Part shown: in pieces, positions 1-7,518 of the stretch | Layout: each line of letters opens with the position of its first letter | How positions within the stretch are numbered: position 1 is the first letter of the stretch | NCBI GenBank assembly: GCA_049242865.1 | Contig: JBMLOR010000156.1 | Span: forward strand, 1 to 24,735 | Reading direction: 5' to 3' | DNA: 24,735 nt | DNA from: CAIVPM01 sp049242865 | GTDB taxonomy: Bacteria; Bacteroidota; Bacteroidia; Chitinophagales; Chitinophagaceae | Made by a program: the position numbers and the translations under genes | Notes under the pieces: generated by a model | The model's database searches: none | What the model saw: only the letters and a program-made list of their open reading frames with translations | Told to the model about the DNA's origin: nothing

Positions 1-2
1 GG

Positions 3-56
3 CCAAGTGGTGTGTATAACAACTGGTATAAAGGTTGGACAAGATTTGGCAATTAA
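3..56 (+). CDS. C-terminal tail of an upstream gene (partial)
   Basis: Frame 3 is open from the window edge and ends in TAA with a tail reading ...YNNWYKGWTRFGN, rich in Trp/Tyr and compositionally like real protein. A clear intrinsic terminator follows about 40 bases later, which supports a gene ending here. Frame 1 is also open to a stop at 67-69, so the frame choice is not certain. Too short to assign a family. Confidence 0.35.
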   Translation, partial: PSGVYNNWYKGWTRFGN

Positions 57-97
57 TTCTTTTGTGTAGTTTTTACAATTATAAACGTTAGTTATCG

Positions 98-127
98 CCA
101 CTGAATTTTTATTCAGTGGTTTTTTTT
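98..127 (+). terminator. Rho-independent terminator of the upstream gene
   Basis: A perfect 9-bp stem (CCACTGAAT / ATTCAGTGG) with a TTTT loop is followed directly by a run of eight T. It ends transcription of the gene whose tail lies at the window edge. Confidence 0.85.
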
Positions 128-410
128 GTTTTTAATGTTATCATATGATTAATAAAAATTAATCAGTTACTCTTATAAGCATCATTTTTAACTTTAAAAA
201 CAAGTATATAATTTGATGCTTTTGTTTGATATTTAATTTTAAAAAGAAATATGTTGTTGATTTTGAGGATAGATAATAATTTCAAATTTTATAGAAAGAA
301 AAAGGAATAACAATAAAAAGCCATTATTTTAGCAATGAGTTAAAGCTAAGTCAATAGTGCCAGTTAAACTTTTTCTACAGATTTAGGTCAACAAAACAAA
401 ACGCTGCTAC
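128..410. other. Gene-free AT-rich stretch
   Basis: With the terminator before it, this makes about 350 bases without a gene. It is very AT-rich, and I see no coding frame, RNA gene or clear promoter. GTTAAACTTTTTC at 363-375 recurs exactly at 925-937, upstream of the next gene; it might be a shared promoter element or chance. Confidence 0.4.
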
Positions 411-914
411 ATGTATATAAGCTTGCAACCTTGGACTTTAGATTATAAAGAACAATTGGTTGAGTATTTTAATAACATTAATATCTGGAATAATTTACGT
501 AATTATATTCCACATCCTTATACAATGGAGGATGCTGAAAAATTTATATTAACTCAGATAGAAACATTTCCTTCACAAAATTTTGCCATCTTTAATGAAA
601 ATGAGTTGGTTGGTGGCATTGGTATTAATTTGTGTAACGATGTATATGTAATGAATGTAGAGTTAGGGTATTGGATTGCAGAACCCTTTTGGCATCAGGG
701 CATTGCAACAATTGCAGTTGGTTTAATGACTAATTATGTTTTTGAAAATTTTGCTATTAATAGAATTGTAGCAGAGGTATTTGAATATAATAAACCAAGT
801 ATGAGAGTGCTTGAAAAAAATGGATATTATTTAGAATGCTTAAGAAGAAAATCAATTCTCAAAAACAATTATTTGTACGATGATTATGTTTGGGTTAAAC
901 AAAAAATTATTTAA
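411..914 (+). CDS. GNAT family N-acetyltransferase (RimJ/RimL-like)
   Basis: This 167-residue protein has the full length and order of a GNAT domain. It has an N-terminal region with the PHPYTMEDAEKFI segment, the beta-strand pair around FAIFNENELVGGIGI, an acetyl-CoA-binding region (ELGYWIAEPFWHQGIA, residues about 84-99) and the C-terminal NRIVAEVFEYNKPSMRVLEKNGY block typical of RimJ/RimL-like enzymes. Such proteins transfer an acetyl group from acetyl-CoA to an amine of a protein N-terminus, small molecule or antibiotic; the substrate here cannot be read from sequence. It ends 118 bases before the RRE gene on the same strand and could be a monocistron or the first gene of that cluster. 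Confidence 0.85.
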   Translation: MYISLQPWTLDYKEQLVEYFNNINIWNNLRNYIPHPYTMEDAEKFILTQIETFPSQNFAIFNENELVGGIGINLCNDVYVMNVELGYWIAEPFWHQGIATIAVGLMTNYVFENFAINRIVAEVFEYNKPSMRVLEKNGYYLECLRRKSILKNNYLYDDYVWVKQKII

Positions 915-1032
915 TTTTTATTTGGTTAAACTTTTTCAAATGCATAAAGTCTGAGTTGTAAGCCAAAGAAAAATTAGACATATATGCAACTTCTACACAA
1001 AAAATTTACTCTAATTATTCAAAAATTTTTCT

Positions 1033-1272
1033 ATGATTAAGAAAAACATTGCAACCAATGAATTTGGCTTTGTGTTTAATCCTGCTACTGGTGATAGTTA
1101 TAGCAGTAATCCTGTAGCTGCTGATATTATAAACCTAATGAAAGAAGGGAATTCTCTAAAAGACATTAAAAAGTTATTAATCGATAAATACGAGGTTGAT
1201 GCTTTAACACTTGAAAAAGATGTTGATGACTTTATGAATTTACTTAAAGAGAATAATTTGCTTAACAATTAA
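1033..1272 (+). CDS. PqqD-like protein (RiPP recognition element, RRE)
   Basis: This 79-residue protein matches the PqqD winged-helix fold: an N-terminal beta region (FGFVFNPATGDSYSSNP), a short helix (VAADIINLMKEG), then the conserved run K-xIxxxLxxxY-x-VD followed by a helix around DVDDFMNLLKENNLL. PqqD-like domains are RREs: they bind the leader of a precursor peptide and present it to partner enzymes in PQQ, lasso and other RiPP pathways. Here it is a free-standing domain, 11 bases upstream of an ATP-grasp gene and two genes from a decarboxylase with a leader-like N-terminus. This suggests it recruits that N-terminus, or an unlinked precursor. No separate precursor peptide gene is visible nearby. 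It could be an orphan scaffold protein, but the fold call is firm. Confidence 0.8.
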   Translation: MIKKNIATNEFGFVFNPATGDSYSSNPVAADIINLMKEGNSLKDIKKLLIDKYEVDALTLEKDVDDFMNLLKENNLLNN

Positions 1273-1283
1273 TAACTTATTTT

Positions 1284-2333
1284 ATGAGTGCTAACAAACC
1301 CATAACAATTGCGGTTACTGGCCTAAATGCTATTGACAGCCCTGGACCTGGAATTGCAGTTATTCGTGCAATAAGAGATGGATTTTCAGAGCCTGTAAGA
1401 ATTATTGGCTTAGCTTATGAAAGTCTTGAGCCAGGCATTTATATGGATGGAATATGTGATAAAACATATCAAATATCCTATCCTGCAGCAGGTGCTGAAG
1501 TGTTGTATAATTCAATACAATACATTCATAGCAAAGAAAATATTGATGTTATTATTCCAAATTTTGATGCTGAGTTGTATAACTTCATATCAATTGCACC
1601 AAGATTAAAATCATTAGGAATTCATAGCTTTTTGCCAAGTTTTGAAATGTTTGAAGCCAGAGATAAATGGAACTTAAATGCCTTTGGCGAAAAGCATAAT
1701 TTACTTGTGCCTAAAGACAAAGTAATTTATAATGTAAATGATTTGTATTTAATTGGAGAAGAGTTTGGATATCCTTTAGTTGTAAAAGGAAAATACTATG
1801 AAGCCGTTGTTGCGTATACTTTAGAACAAGCACAAAAAGCATTTTATAAAATAAGTGCCAAATGGGGACTACCAATTATAGTACAACAATTTATTAATGG
1901 AACTGAAGTAAATATTGCTGCTTTAGGCGATGGTGAAGGAAATGCTATTAGCATTATACCCATGAAAAAAATGTATATAACAGATAAAGGTAAAGCTTGG
2001 GCTGGTATTACTTTAGAAGATGAAAATATGTTAGACCTTGCAAAAACTTTTATCAATGCAACTAAATGGCGTGGAGGTTTTGAAGTCGAAATAATGAAAA
2101 CTGATAAAGGCGAATTGTATATTATGGAAATCAATCCACGTTTCCCTGCTTGGATTTATTTAAGTGCAGGTGCTGGCCAAAACCAACCAGCTGCACTAGT
2201 AAAAATGGCTTTGGGTGAAAAGGTTGCACCTATGACTGAATATAATGTTGGTAAGCTTTTCATCAGATATAGCTGGGACATGATTGTAGATGTTAGTAAA
2301 TTTCAACAATTTACTGCTTTTGGAAGCATTTAG
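1284..2333 (+). CDS. ATP-grasp family ligase
   Basis: 349 residues. Residues 1 to about 115 form a Rossmann-like pre-ATP-grasp domain (ITIAVTGLNAIDSPGPG), resembling the carbamoyl-phosphate-synthase/biotin-carboxylase type. The ATP-grasp fold follows, with PLVVKGKYYEA (K168, probable ATP contact), QQFINGTEVN (about 201-210), the acidic strand GGFEVEIM (264-271) and the metal-site motif MEINPRFP (281-288). The family joins a carboxylate, activated as acyl phosphate, to an amine or thiol. The gene sits 11 bases after the RRE gene, so the two are probably co-transcribed. With an RRE and a PLP decarboxylase beside it, amino-acid addition to a peptide is a reasonable guess, but the substrate is unknown. 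TAG at 2331 is followed at once by the left arm of an inverted repeat. Confidence 0.85.
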   Translation: MSANKPITIAVTGLNAIDSPGPGIAVIRAIRDGFSEPVRIIGLAYESLEPGIYMDGICDKTYQISYPAAGAEVLYNSIQYIHSKENIDVIIPNFDAELYNFISIAPRLKSLGIHSFLPSFEMFEARDKWNLNAFGEKHNLLVPKDKVIYNVNDLYLIGEEFGYPLVVKGKYYEAVVAYTLEQAQKAFYKISAKWGLPIIVQQFINGTEVNIAALGDGEGNAISIIPMKKMYITDKGKAWAGITLEDENMLDLAKTFINATKWRGGFEVEIMKTDKGELYIMEINPRFPAWIYLSAGAGQNQPAALVKMALGEKVAPMTEYNVGKLFIRYSWDMIVDVSKFQQFTAFGSI

Positions 2334-2705
2334 TTGACAATGGATAGTTGATAATGAATAATTTTTTATGAAAGAAAATCTTGTAAAACAAAAGAGCTTT
2401 GATTTTGCCATAAGGATTGTAAAACTCTATCAATATTTATCTGAAAGTAAAAAAGAATTTGTAATAAGTAAACAATTATTAAGAAGTGGTACAAGTGTTG
2501 GAGCGAATATTAGAGAAGCAGAACAAGCAGAAAGTAAGAAAGACTTTATTCATAAATTTCCATTTCATTAAAAGAAACAAATGAAACTATCTATTGGCTT
2601 GAACTTTTAGTAGCTACAAAAATTATTACAACAATTATCGAAACATCAAAACAAAAAAATAAATAATTCAAAAAGAATTATCAATTATCAACTAACAATT
2701 TTCAA
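2334..2705 (+). mobile_element. IVS-like element: four-helix-bundle ORF between inverted repeats
   Basis: The left arm (2334-2367) begins on the base after the ATP-grasp stop codon. The right arm (about 2670-2705) ends just before the decarboxylase start. Reverse-complemented, the right arm matches the left closely: both share TTGA-AAT, then TAGTTGATAAT and GATAATT. Between them lies only a small four-helix-bundle ORF. This is the layout of the intervening sequences found in 23S rRNA genes of Leptospira and others, in which inverted repeats form a long stem and the loop encodes an IVS protein. Here the element lies between two protein-coding genes of one operon. How it moves is not known to me; no transposase is present. 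Confidence 0.65.
2368..2666 (+). pseudogene. Four-helix-bundle protein (23S rRNA IVS type), frameshifted
   Basis: The frame from ATG 2368 gives 67 residues with the family's hallmark SKQLLRSGTSVGANIREAEQ, then stops at 2569-2571 after the off-family tail KFPFH. One base missing near 2556 explains this. Restoring an A after CATAAA reopens the next frame, which reads ISISLKETNETIYWLELL and continues through ATKIITTIIETSKQKNK to a stop at 2664-2666. The joined product of about 99 residues is shorter than the usual 115-125 but has all four helices. These small proteins are usually of unknown function. The break may be real decay of an inserted element or a single-base assembly error in an A/T-rich run. 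Confidence 0.75.
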
Positions 2706-2710
2706 TTATT

Positions 2711-4051
2711 ATGAGCAAATTAAAATACGAAAGACCTCTCATTAAGAAATTAAACGCTGGAATGATGAACAAATTTGGAGCTCAAAATGAGTTTACTCCT
2801 GTAACACATATTGATGGTGTGAGTGTTAAAAGCTTAATACAACAATATGGCAGTCCTTTATTTGTATTAAGTGAGCAAAAAATTCGTCAAAATTATAAAG
2901 CTGCTGTACGAGCATTTAGCACTCGCTATCCTAAAGTGCAATTTGCTTGGAGTTATAAAACACATTACAACAATGCAGTTTGTAAAATTTTCCATAGCGA
3001 AGGAAGTTGGGGCGAAGTTGTAAGTGGTTTTGAGTATAAAAAGGCTTTAAAAAATGGTGTGCCAGGGAGCAATATCATTTTTAATGGTCCAGATAAACAC
3101 GCAGATGAAATAAAATTAGCTATCGAAAATGATTCACTCATTCATATAGATCATTTCGAAGAATTGTTTTTATTAATTGATATCTGTTCTCAATTAGATA
3201 AAAAAGCAAGAGTTGCTATTCGTGTAAATATGGATACTGGTATTTACCCTGTGTGGGATAGATTTGGGTTTAATTATGAAAATGGACAAGCATGGCAAGC
3301 TTTGAATAAAATTGTTGAAAGTGGCAAGTTGCAGTTGGTTGGGTTACACGCTCATATTGGCACTTATATGCTTAGTACAAATGCTTATGGTGTAGCAGCA
3401 ACAAAGCTTTGCGACCTAGCATCAAATTTAAAAAAGCAGTTAAATGTTACTATTAAGTATTTAGATTTAGGTGGTGGATTTCCAAGCCAAAATAAATTAA
3501 AAGGTAGTTGGGGCGATGTGCCAACCCCAAGTGTTGATGAGTTTGCAGAAGTTATTACAACCACTATTTTAAACTATGGTTTTAAAAGCGAAGATTTGCC
3601 TTTATTAATTTTAGAAAGTGGTAGAGTGTTAATTGATGATGCAGGCTTTTTATTAGGAACAGTTTTAGCCAACAAAAAATTGAGTGATGGTAGAAAAGCC
3701 ACCATTATGGATTTTGGTGTAAACATTATGTTCACCTCTTTTTGGTACGATCATAAAATTTCTCCAGCACAAGAAGTGAGTCAGTTTAATGAAGATTGTG
3801 TAATGTATGGCCCATTGTGTATGAATATTGATGTGGTACGTGAAAATGTAAATTTGCCATTATTGAATAGAGGTGATCATGTGGTAGTGCATAAAGTTGG
3901 GGCATATAATATGACACAATGGATGCAGTTTATTGCCATGAGACCTAACATTGTTTTAATAGATACCAATAATAATACACACATTATTCGTAAAGCAGAA
4001 AATTTAGAATATTTAGAAGCATTAGATGTAATGCCAGAACATTTAAAATAG
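2711..4051 (+). CDS. Fold-III PLP-dependent decarboxylase (LysA/DapDC-like) with leader-like N-terminus
   Basis: 446 residues, matching diaminopimelate/ornithine-type (alanine-racemase fold) decarboxylases. The PLP lysine is K83 in WSYKTH. Further motifs are RFG (184-186), LHAHIG with H213/H215, the phosphate-binding LGGGFPS (253-259), ESGR (302-305), the CxxxD motif C370-D374 and GAYN with Y399. Catalytic parts look intact. Typical LysA reads YA(V/L)KAN around the lysine; YKTH differs, so the substrate is probably not meso-diaminopimelate. The first 23 residues precede the catalytic fold and contain KYERPLIKKLNAG (Y6, P9, G17), much like a RiPP leader read by PqqD-like RREs. The gene belongs to the RRE/ATP-grasp cluster, from which only the IVS-like element separates it. 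Confidence 0.85.
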   Translation: MSKLKYERPLIKKLNAGMMNKFGAQNEFTPVTHIDGVSVKSLIQQYGSPLFVLSEQKIRQNYKAAVRAFSTRYPKVQFAWSYKTHYNNAVCKIFHSEGSWGEVVSGFEYKKALKNGVPGSNIIFNGPDKHADEIKLAIENDSLIHIDHFEELFLLIDICSQLDKKARVAIRVNMDTGIYPVWDRFGFNYENGQAWQALNKIVESGKLQLVGLHAHIGTYMLSTNAYGVAATKLCDLASNLKKQLNVTIKYLDLGGGFPSQNKLKGSWGDVPTPSVDEFAEVITTTILNYGFKSEDLPLLILESGRVLIDDAGFLLGTVLANKKLSDGRKATIMDFGVNIMFTSFWYDHKISPAQEVSQFNEDCVMYGPLCMNIDVVRENVNLPLLNRGDHVVVHKVGAYNMTQWMQFIAMRPNIVLIDTNNNTHIIRKAENLEYLEALDVMPEHLK

Positions 4052-4237
4052 ATTTTTAATCAATAATTTTTCTGAATTGGTTTGTGTTTATAATCTAACT
4101 AATCGAGTTCTGTTATAAATACTATATACTTCAAGCAGCATTATTTGTAAGCAGCACTATTTAAATTTTATAATATCAAAAGCAAACTTCAAAATATTAT
4201 TCCAGTCTTAAATGCTATTTTAAATAGCTATTCAGTT

Positions 4238-6367
4238 TTGTTTTTTTCAAACAATAAGCTGTTTGCTGTTTTGTTACTTGTTGTTTCTTTTTTTAATCCT
4301 TATGCAGGGTTAGCAGGCTTTGTAGCAGTTTTGGTGTCAGTTGGGTTGTCATATTTTACTGGACTAAATAAGGCTTTTATCGAAAGAGGAACATACAGCT
4401 ACAACGCCTTAATAATTGGTTTAGGAATGGGAGCATTTTACAATTTAAGTATTGCTTTTTTTACATTGCTTGTTGTAGTTTCAATCTTTTCAGTTGTATT
4501 ATCTGTGGTGTTTCAAAATAAGTTGGGCAAAACCGGTTTGCCATTTCTTACAATTCCATTTGTGATTTGTTTTTGGATAGTTTTACTAGTTACAAAATCT
4601 ATTGAAGCTATACCATTTACACAACGAAATATTTATTGGATTAACAACGTGTATGAGGTTGGTAATTCAGGAATTGTACAATTTCTATTATTTTTTGATA
4701 GGTTAGAAATGCCATTTTTAGTTTCAACTTTTTTTAGAGCATTAAGTAGTTTGTATTTTCAAAATAATATTCTCAGTGGAATTATTATAGCAGTTGGTAT
4801 GCTAATACATAGTAGAATTATTTTTAGTCTACTTATTATTGGGTTTCTTGCAGCGTTTGGGTTTAATTATATTGTACTTGCACATCCAACTGATGTAAGT
4901 TATTATTTATTAGGCGATAATTATATTTTAGTTACAGTTGCAATAGGTGGTTTTTTTGCAATTCCCTCAAAGCATTCTTACTTGTGGGCATTAGTAAGTG
5001 TACCAATAACTTTTATAATTGTTGTTGCATTATCTAAGCTTTTAGAAAGCAGTGGTTTGCCAGTATTTTCAATGCCTTTTTGTATAACTGTTTTAAGTAT
5101 GTTAATGTTTTTTCAACTTAAAAATCAATTAGGTAGGTTAGTGCTTACACCAATACAATTATATTCCCCTGAAAAAAATTTATATAACTATATAAATAAT
5201 AAAGAAAGGATACAAAATGCAAATCACATTCGCCTGCAATTGCCTTTTTTAGGTAAATGGTTTGTAAGTCAAGGATATGATGGAAACTTAACCCACAAAG
5301 GAGATTGGGGCAAAGCCTTAGATTTTATAATTGTAGATAACGAATTAAAAACTTATAAAAACTATGCTCAAAACGTTGAAGATTTTTATTGCTATAACAA
5401 GCCTGTTTTAGCACCAGCTGATGGTTATATAATGCAAATTGAAGATGGGATTGATGATAATGCAATTGCAAAAATTAATCAAGAAAAAAACTGGGGTAAT
5501 TCAATTGTTATCAAACACGCTGAAGGTTTGTATACCAAAATTAGCCATATAAAAAAATATAGTTTTAAAGTTGCCATTGGTGAATATGTAAAGCAAGGAG
5601 ATGTTATTGCAAGCTGTGGCAATAGTGGACGAAGCCCTGAGCCTCATGTACATTTTCAAGTTCAAACAACTTCGTTCATAGGCAGTAAAACATTTGCTTA
5701 TCCTTTTAGTTATTACGTTAGCGAATCAAACGGAGTTTCTACCATTAATGAATTTACTGTGCCTAAAGAAACTGAGCAAATTAGTAATGTTATTATAAAT
5801 ACTTCCATAAAAAAAGCATTCGATTTTTTGCCAGGCTTTTATATGAATGTATTAGAAGAAAACAATGAAGAACAAAAATGGGAAGTTTTTACAGATGCCT
5901 ACAATAATTCTTACATTTACTGTTACAACACAAAATCTCTGGCCTATTTTAAAAAGAACGAGGTAGTATTTTATTTTACAGCTTTTGAAGGAAATAAAAA
6001 CAGTTTACTCTATAAATTTTATATTGCTTGTTACAAAGTATATTTAACTACAGAAGTGAATGTAGTTGCCAATGATAAGTTTCCTTTGCAATTAAGAAAA
6101 ACTACTATTTTTCAATGGTTACAAGATGTTGTTGCACCATTTTATATTTTTAGCAGATTGTGTTACGAATCGGTAAATAAAGTACTTTCAAATGATTTTC
6201 TTCATCCATCTTTTCAAATTTGTAGTAAGCAAACCCTTCAATTTTTGAGTTTTAATAAAACAATAAACGAGTCGAGTATAATAATCGAAAATGACAATAT
6301 CAGTTCTTTTTCGTTTACAAAAAATAACAAACAAATTAAAGTTATATGCAAGCAAAGAGATTATTAA
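4238..6367 (+). CDS. Urea transporter-like membrane domain fused to M23 metallopeptidase
   Basis: 709 residues from the TTG at 4238. Residues 1 to about 300 are multi-spanning membrane helices with urea-transporter family features: FFSNN near the start, LGKTGLPFLTIPFVICFW, and a repeat-half SGIIIAVGMLIHSR. Residues about 345-485 are an M23 (LytM) domain with zinc ligands H353 and D362 (HKGDWGKALD) and H470/H472 in the GRSPEPHVHFQV motif, all present. M23 enzymes cut peptidoglycan cross-bridges; the domain should face the periplasm. Residues 490-709 are unassigned. Start: the frame is open from 4151 without ATG, and the upstream residues ILNSYSV look like the usual family N-terminus. The true start may therefore be a rare codon upstream (ATC 4175, ATT 4196 or 4199), or an ATG lost by mutation or error. 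The downstream gene overlaps its end by 22 bases. Confidence 0.85.
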   Translation: MFFSNNKLFAVLLLVVSFFNPYAGLAGFVAVLVSVGLSYFTGLNKAFIERGTYSYNALIIGLGMGAFYNLSIAFFTLLVVVSIFSVVLSVVFQNKLGKTGLPFLTIPFVICFWIVLLVTKSIEAIPFTQRNIYWINNVYEVGNSGIVQFLLFFDRLEMPFLVSTFFRALSSLYFQNNILSGIIIAVGMLIHSRIIFSLLIIGFLAAFGFNYIVLAHPTDVSYYLLGDNYILVTVAIGGFFAIPSKHSYLWALVSVPITFIIVVALSKLLESSGLPVFSMPFCITVLSMLMFFQLKNQLGRLVLTPIQLYSPEKNLYNYINNKERIQNANHIRLQLPFLGKWFVSQGYDGNLTHKGDWGKALDFIIVDNELKTYKNYAQNVEDFYCYNKPVLAPADGYIMQIEDGIDDNAIAKINQEKNWGNSIVIKHAEGLYTKISHIKKYSFKVAIGEYVKQGDVIASCGNSGRSPEPHVHFQVQTTSFIGSKTFAYPFSYYVSESNGVSTINEFTVPKETEQISNVIINTSIKKAFDFLPGFYMNVLEENNEEQKWEVFTDAYNNSYIYCYNTKSLAYFKKNEVVFYFTAFEGNKNSLLYKFYIACYKVYLTTEVNVVANDKFPLQLRKTTIFQWLQDVVAPFYIFSRLCYESVNKVLSNDFLHPSFQICSKQTLQFLSFNKTINESSIIIENDNISSFSFTKNNKQIKVICKQRDY

Positions 6368-7518
6368 TTGTATTTTGTTGTGTGGGTATTTCTTTCTTAT
6401 CAAATGCTCAGTTGGTTGTGCCAACTGCCGAAGCAGATGCAAAATCTTTACAACTTTATAATGAAGGAAGATGGAAAGATTTAATTGACTTTGGTAAACA
6501 AAAACTTTCTGATGGAATTGATTTTCCTTTACTACAAATGAGAATGGGTTATGCCAATTTTAAATTAGGAAATTTTGCACAAAGTACTATTCACTACAAT
6601 AAAGTAAAAAGTGTTGAACCATATTCTAAAACGGCCAACTATTATTTATACCTAAATAATTTATATTTAAATAATCAGCAAGTTGCAAGATTTTATGCAA
6701 ATAAACTAGATGAAAATACTAAGCAAGAAATAAAGTTGCAGCCATTTACTATTAGTGATGTTGAAACAGAAATAAGTTATAAATCACCAACTAATATTCG
6801 ACGACAAGATGCACAGTTTTACAGAATTGGCTTAGGTTTAAATTTAGGGTACAATATACATTTACAGCAAAGTGTTGCATTATTTAATCAAACAATAGAT
6901 GAGCCTGCAATGGGTTTATTGGGTGTTAGAAATCCACGAAATATTGCAATTAATCAGTTTGAGTACTACGCAAAAGCAAGTGTTGCAATTAGTAGTAAAT
7001 TACAAGTAATAGGTGGGTATCATTTTGTAAAAACACCTTTTAATAATTTAGAATATAACAATCACATAGGTTTTGCAGGATTACAACTTACAACACCTTA
7101 TTTGCATGTAAAAGCTTTAGCAAATTTTGCTACTATTTCAAATACTAATTATACGCAGTACGATGGCGTTATTAGTTTATATCCATTAGGCAACACCTCA
7201 TTGTATAGTATATCAAAAGGAAGCTATAATAATAATTTTCTAATATCACAGGTGTTAGGATTTAAGGTTGCAAAAAATACTTGGTTAGAGGCTAATGCAA
7301 CTTTTGGAGAATATCTTAATTTATTAGACAACGATGCACTTTATTTGTATAACGATATAGATACAAAACTCTTTAAAGTTGGAGGAAGTTTATATACCAA
7401 CATTTCTAAAAAAGCAATTCTATCAATAAATTATACATTAGATAATAAACGACTTTTTAATTCAAATACAAATTTTAATCAACATTCAATAACAGGAGGT
7501 ATAAAATGGACATTCTAA
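6346..7518 (+). CDS. YaiO-like TPR + outer-membrane beta-barrel protein
   Basis: 390 residues. An N-terminal signal peptide (RLLIVFCCVGISFLSNAQ, cleavage near residue 21-22) is followed by a tetratricopeptide-like helical region (about 30-130: YNEGRWKDLIDFGKQKL, YANFKLGNFAQSTIHYNKVK). A long stretch of alternating hydrophobic beta strands (about 145-390) ends in ...ITGGIKWTF. The C-terminal Phe is the usual outer-membrane barrel signal. This order resembles YaiO-family proteins. The gene overlaps the transporter-peptidase by 22 bases and the next TPR gene by 13, so the three are very likely translated together. A role as the outer-membrane part of an export or envelope-anchoring device is inferred from context only. 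Confidence 0.75.
   Translation: MQAKRLLIVFCCVGISFLSNAQLVVPTAEADAKSLQLYNEGRWKDLIDFGKQKLSDGIDFPLLQMRMGYANFKLGNFAQSTIHYNKVKSVEPYSKTANYYLYLNNLYLNNQQVARFYANKLDENTKQEIKLQPFTISDVETEISYKSPTNIRRQDAQFYRIGLGLNLGYNIHLQQSVALFNQTIDEPAMGLLGVRNPRNIAINQFEYYAKASVAISSKLQVIGGYHFVKTPFNNLEYNNHIGFAGLQLTTPYLHVKALANFATISNTNYTQYDGVISLYPLGNTSLYSISKGSYNNNFLISQVLGFKVAKNTWLEANATFGEYLNLLDNDALYLYNDIDTKLFKVGGSLYTNISKKAILSINYTLDNKRLFNSNTNFNQHSITGGIKWTF

Noticed and set aside
1033..1272. Acyl carrier protein, as a partner for the ATP-grasp/decarboxylase pair
   Set aside because: No DSL phosphopantetheine site; the sequence follows the PqqD pattern instead.
1844..2134. 96-codon minus-strand ORF opposite the ATP-grasp gene
   Set aside because: It lies fully inside the well-supported ATP-grasp coding frame and its product has no recognisable features.
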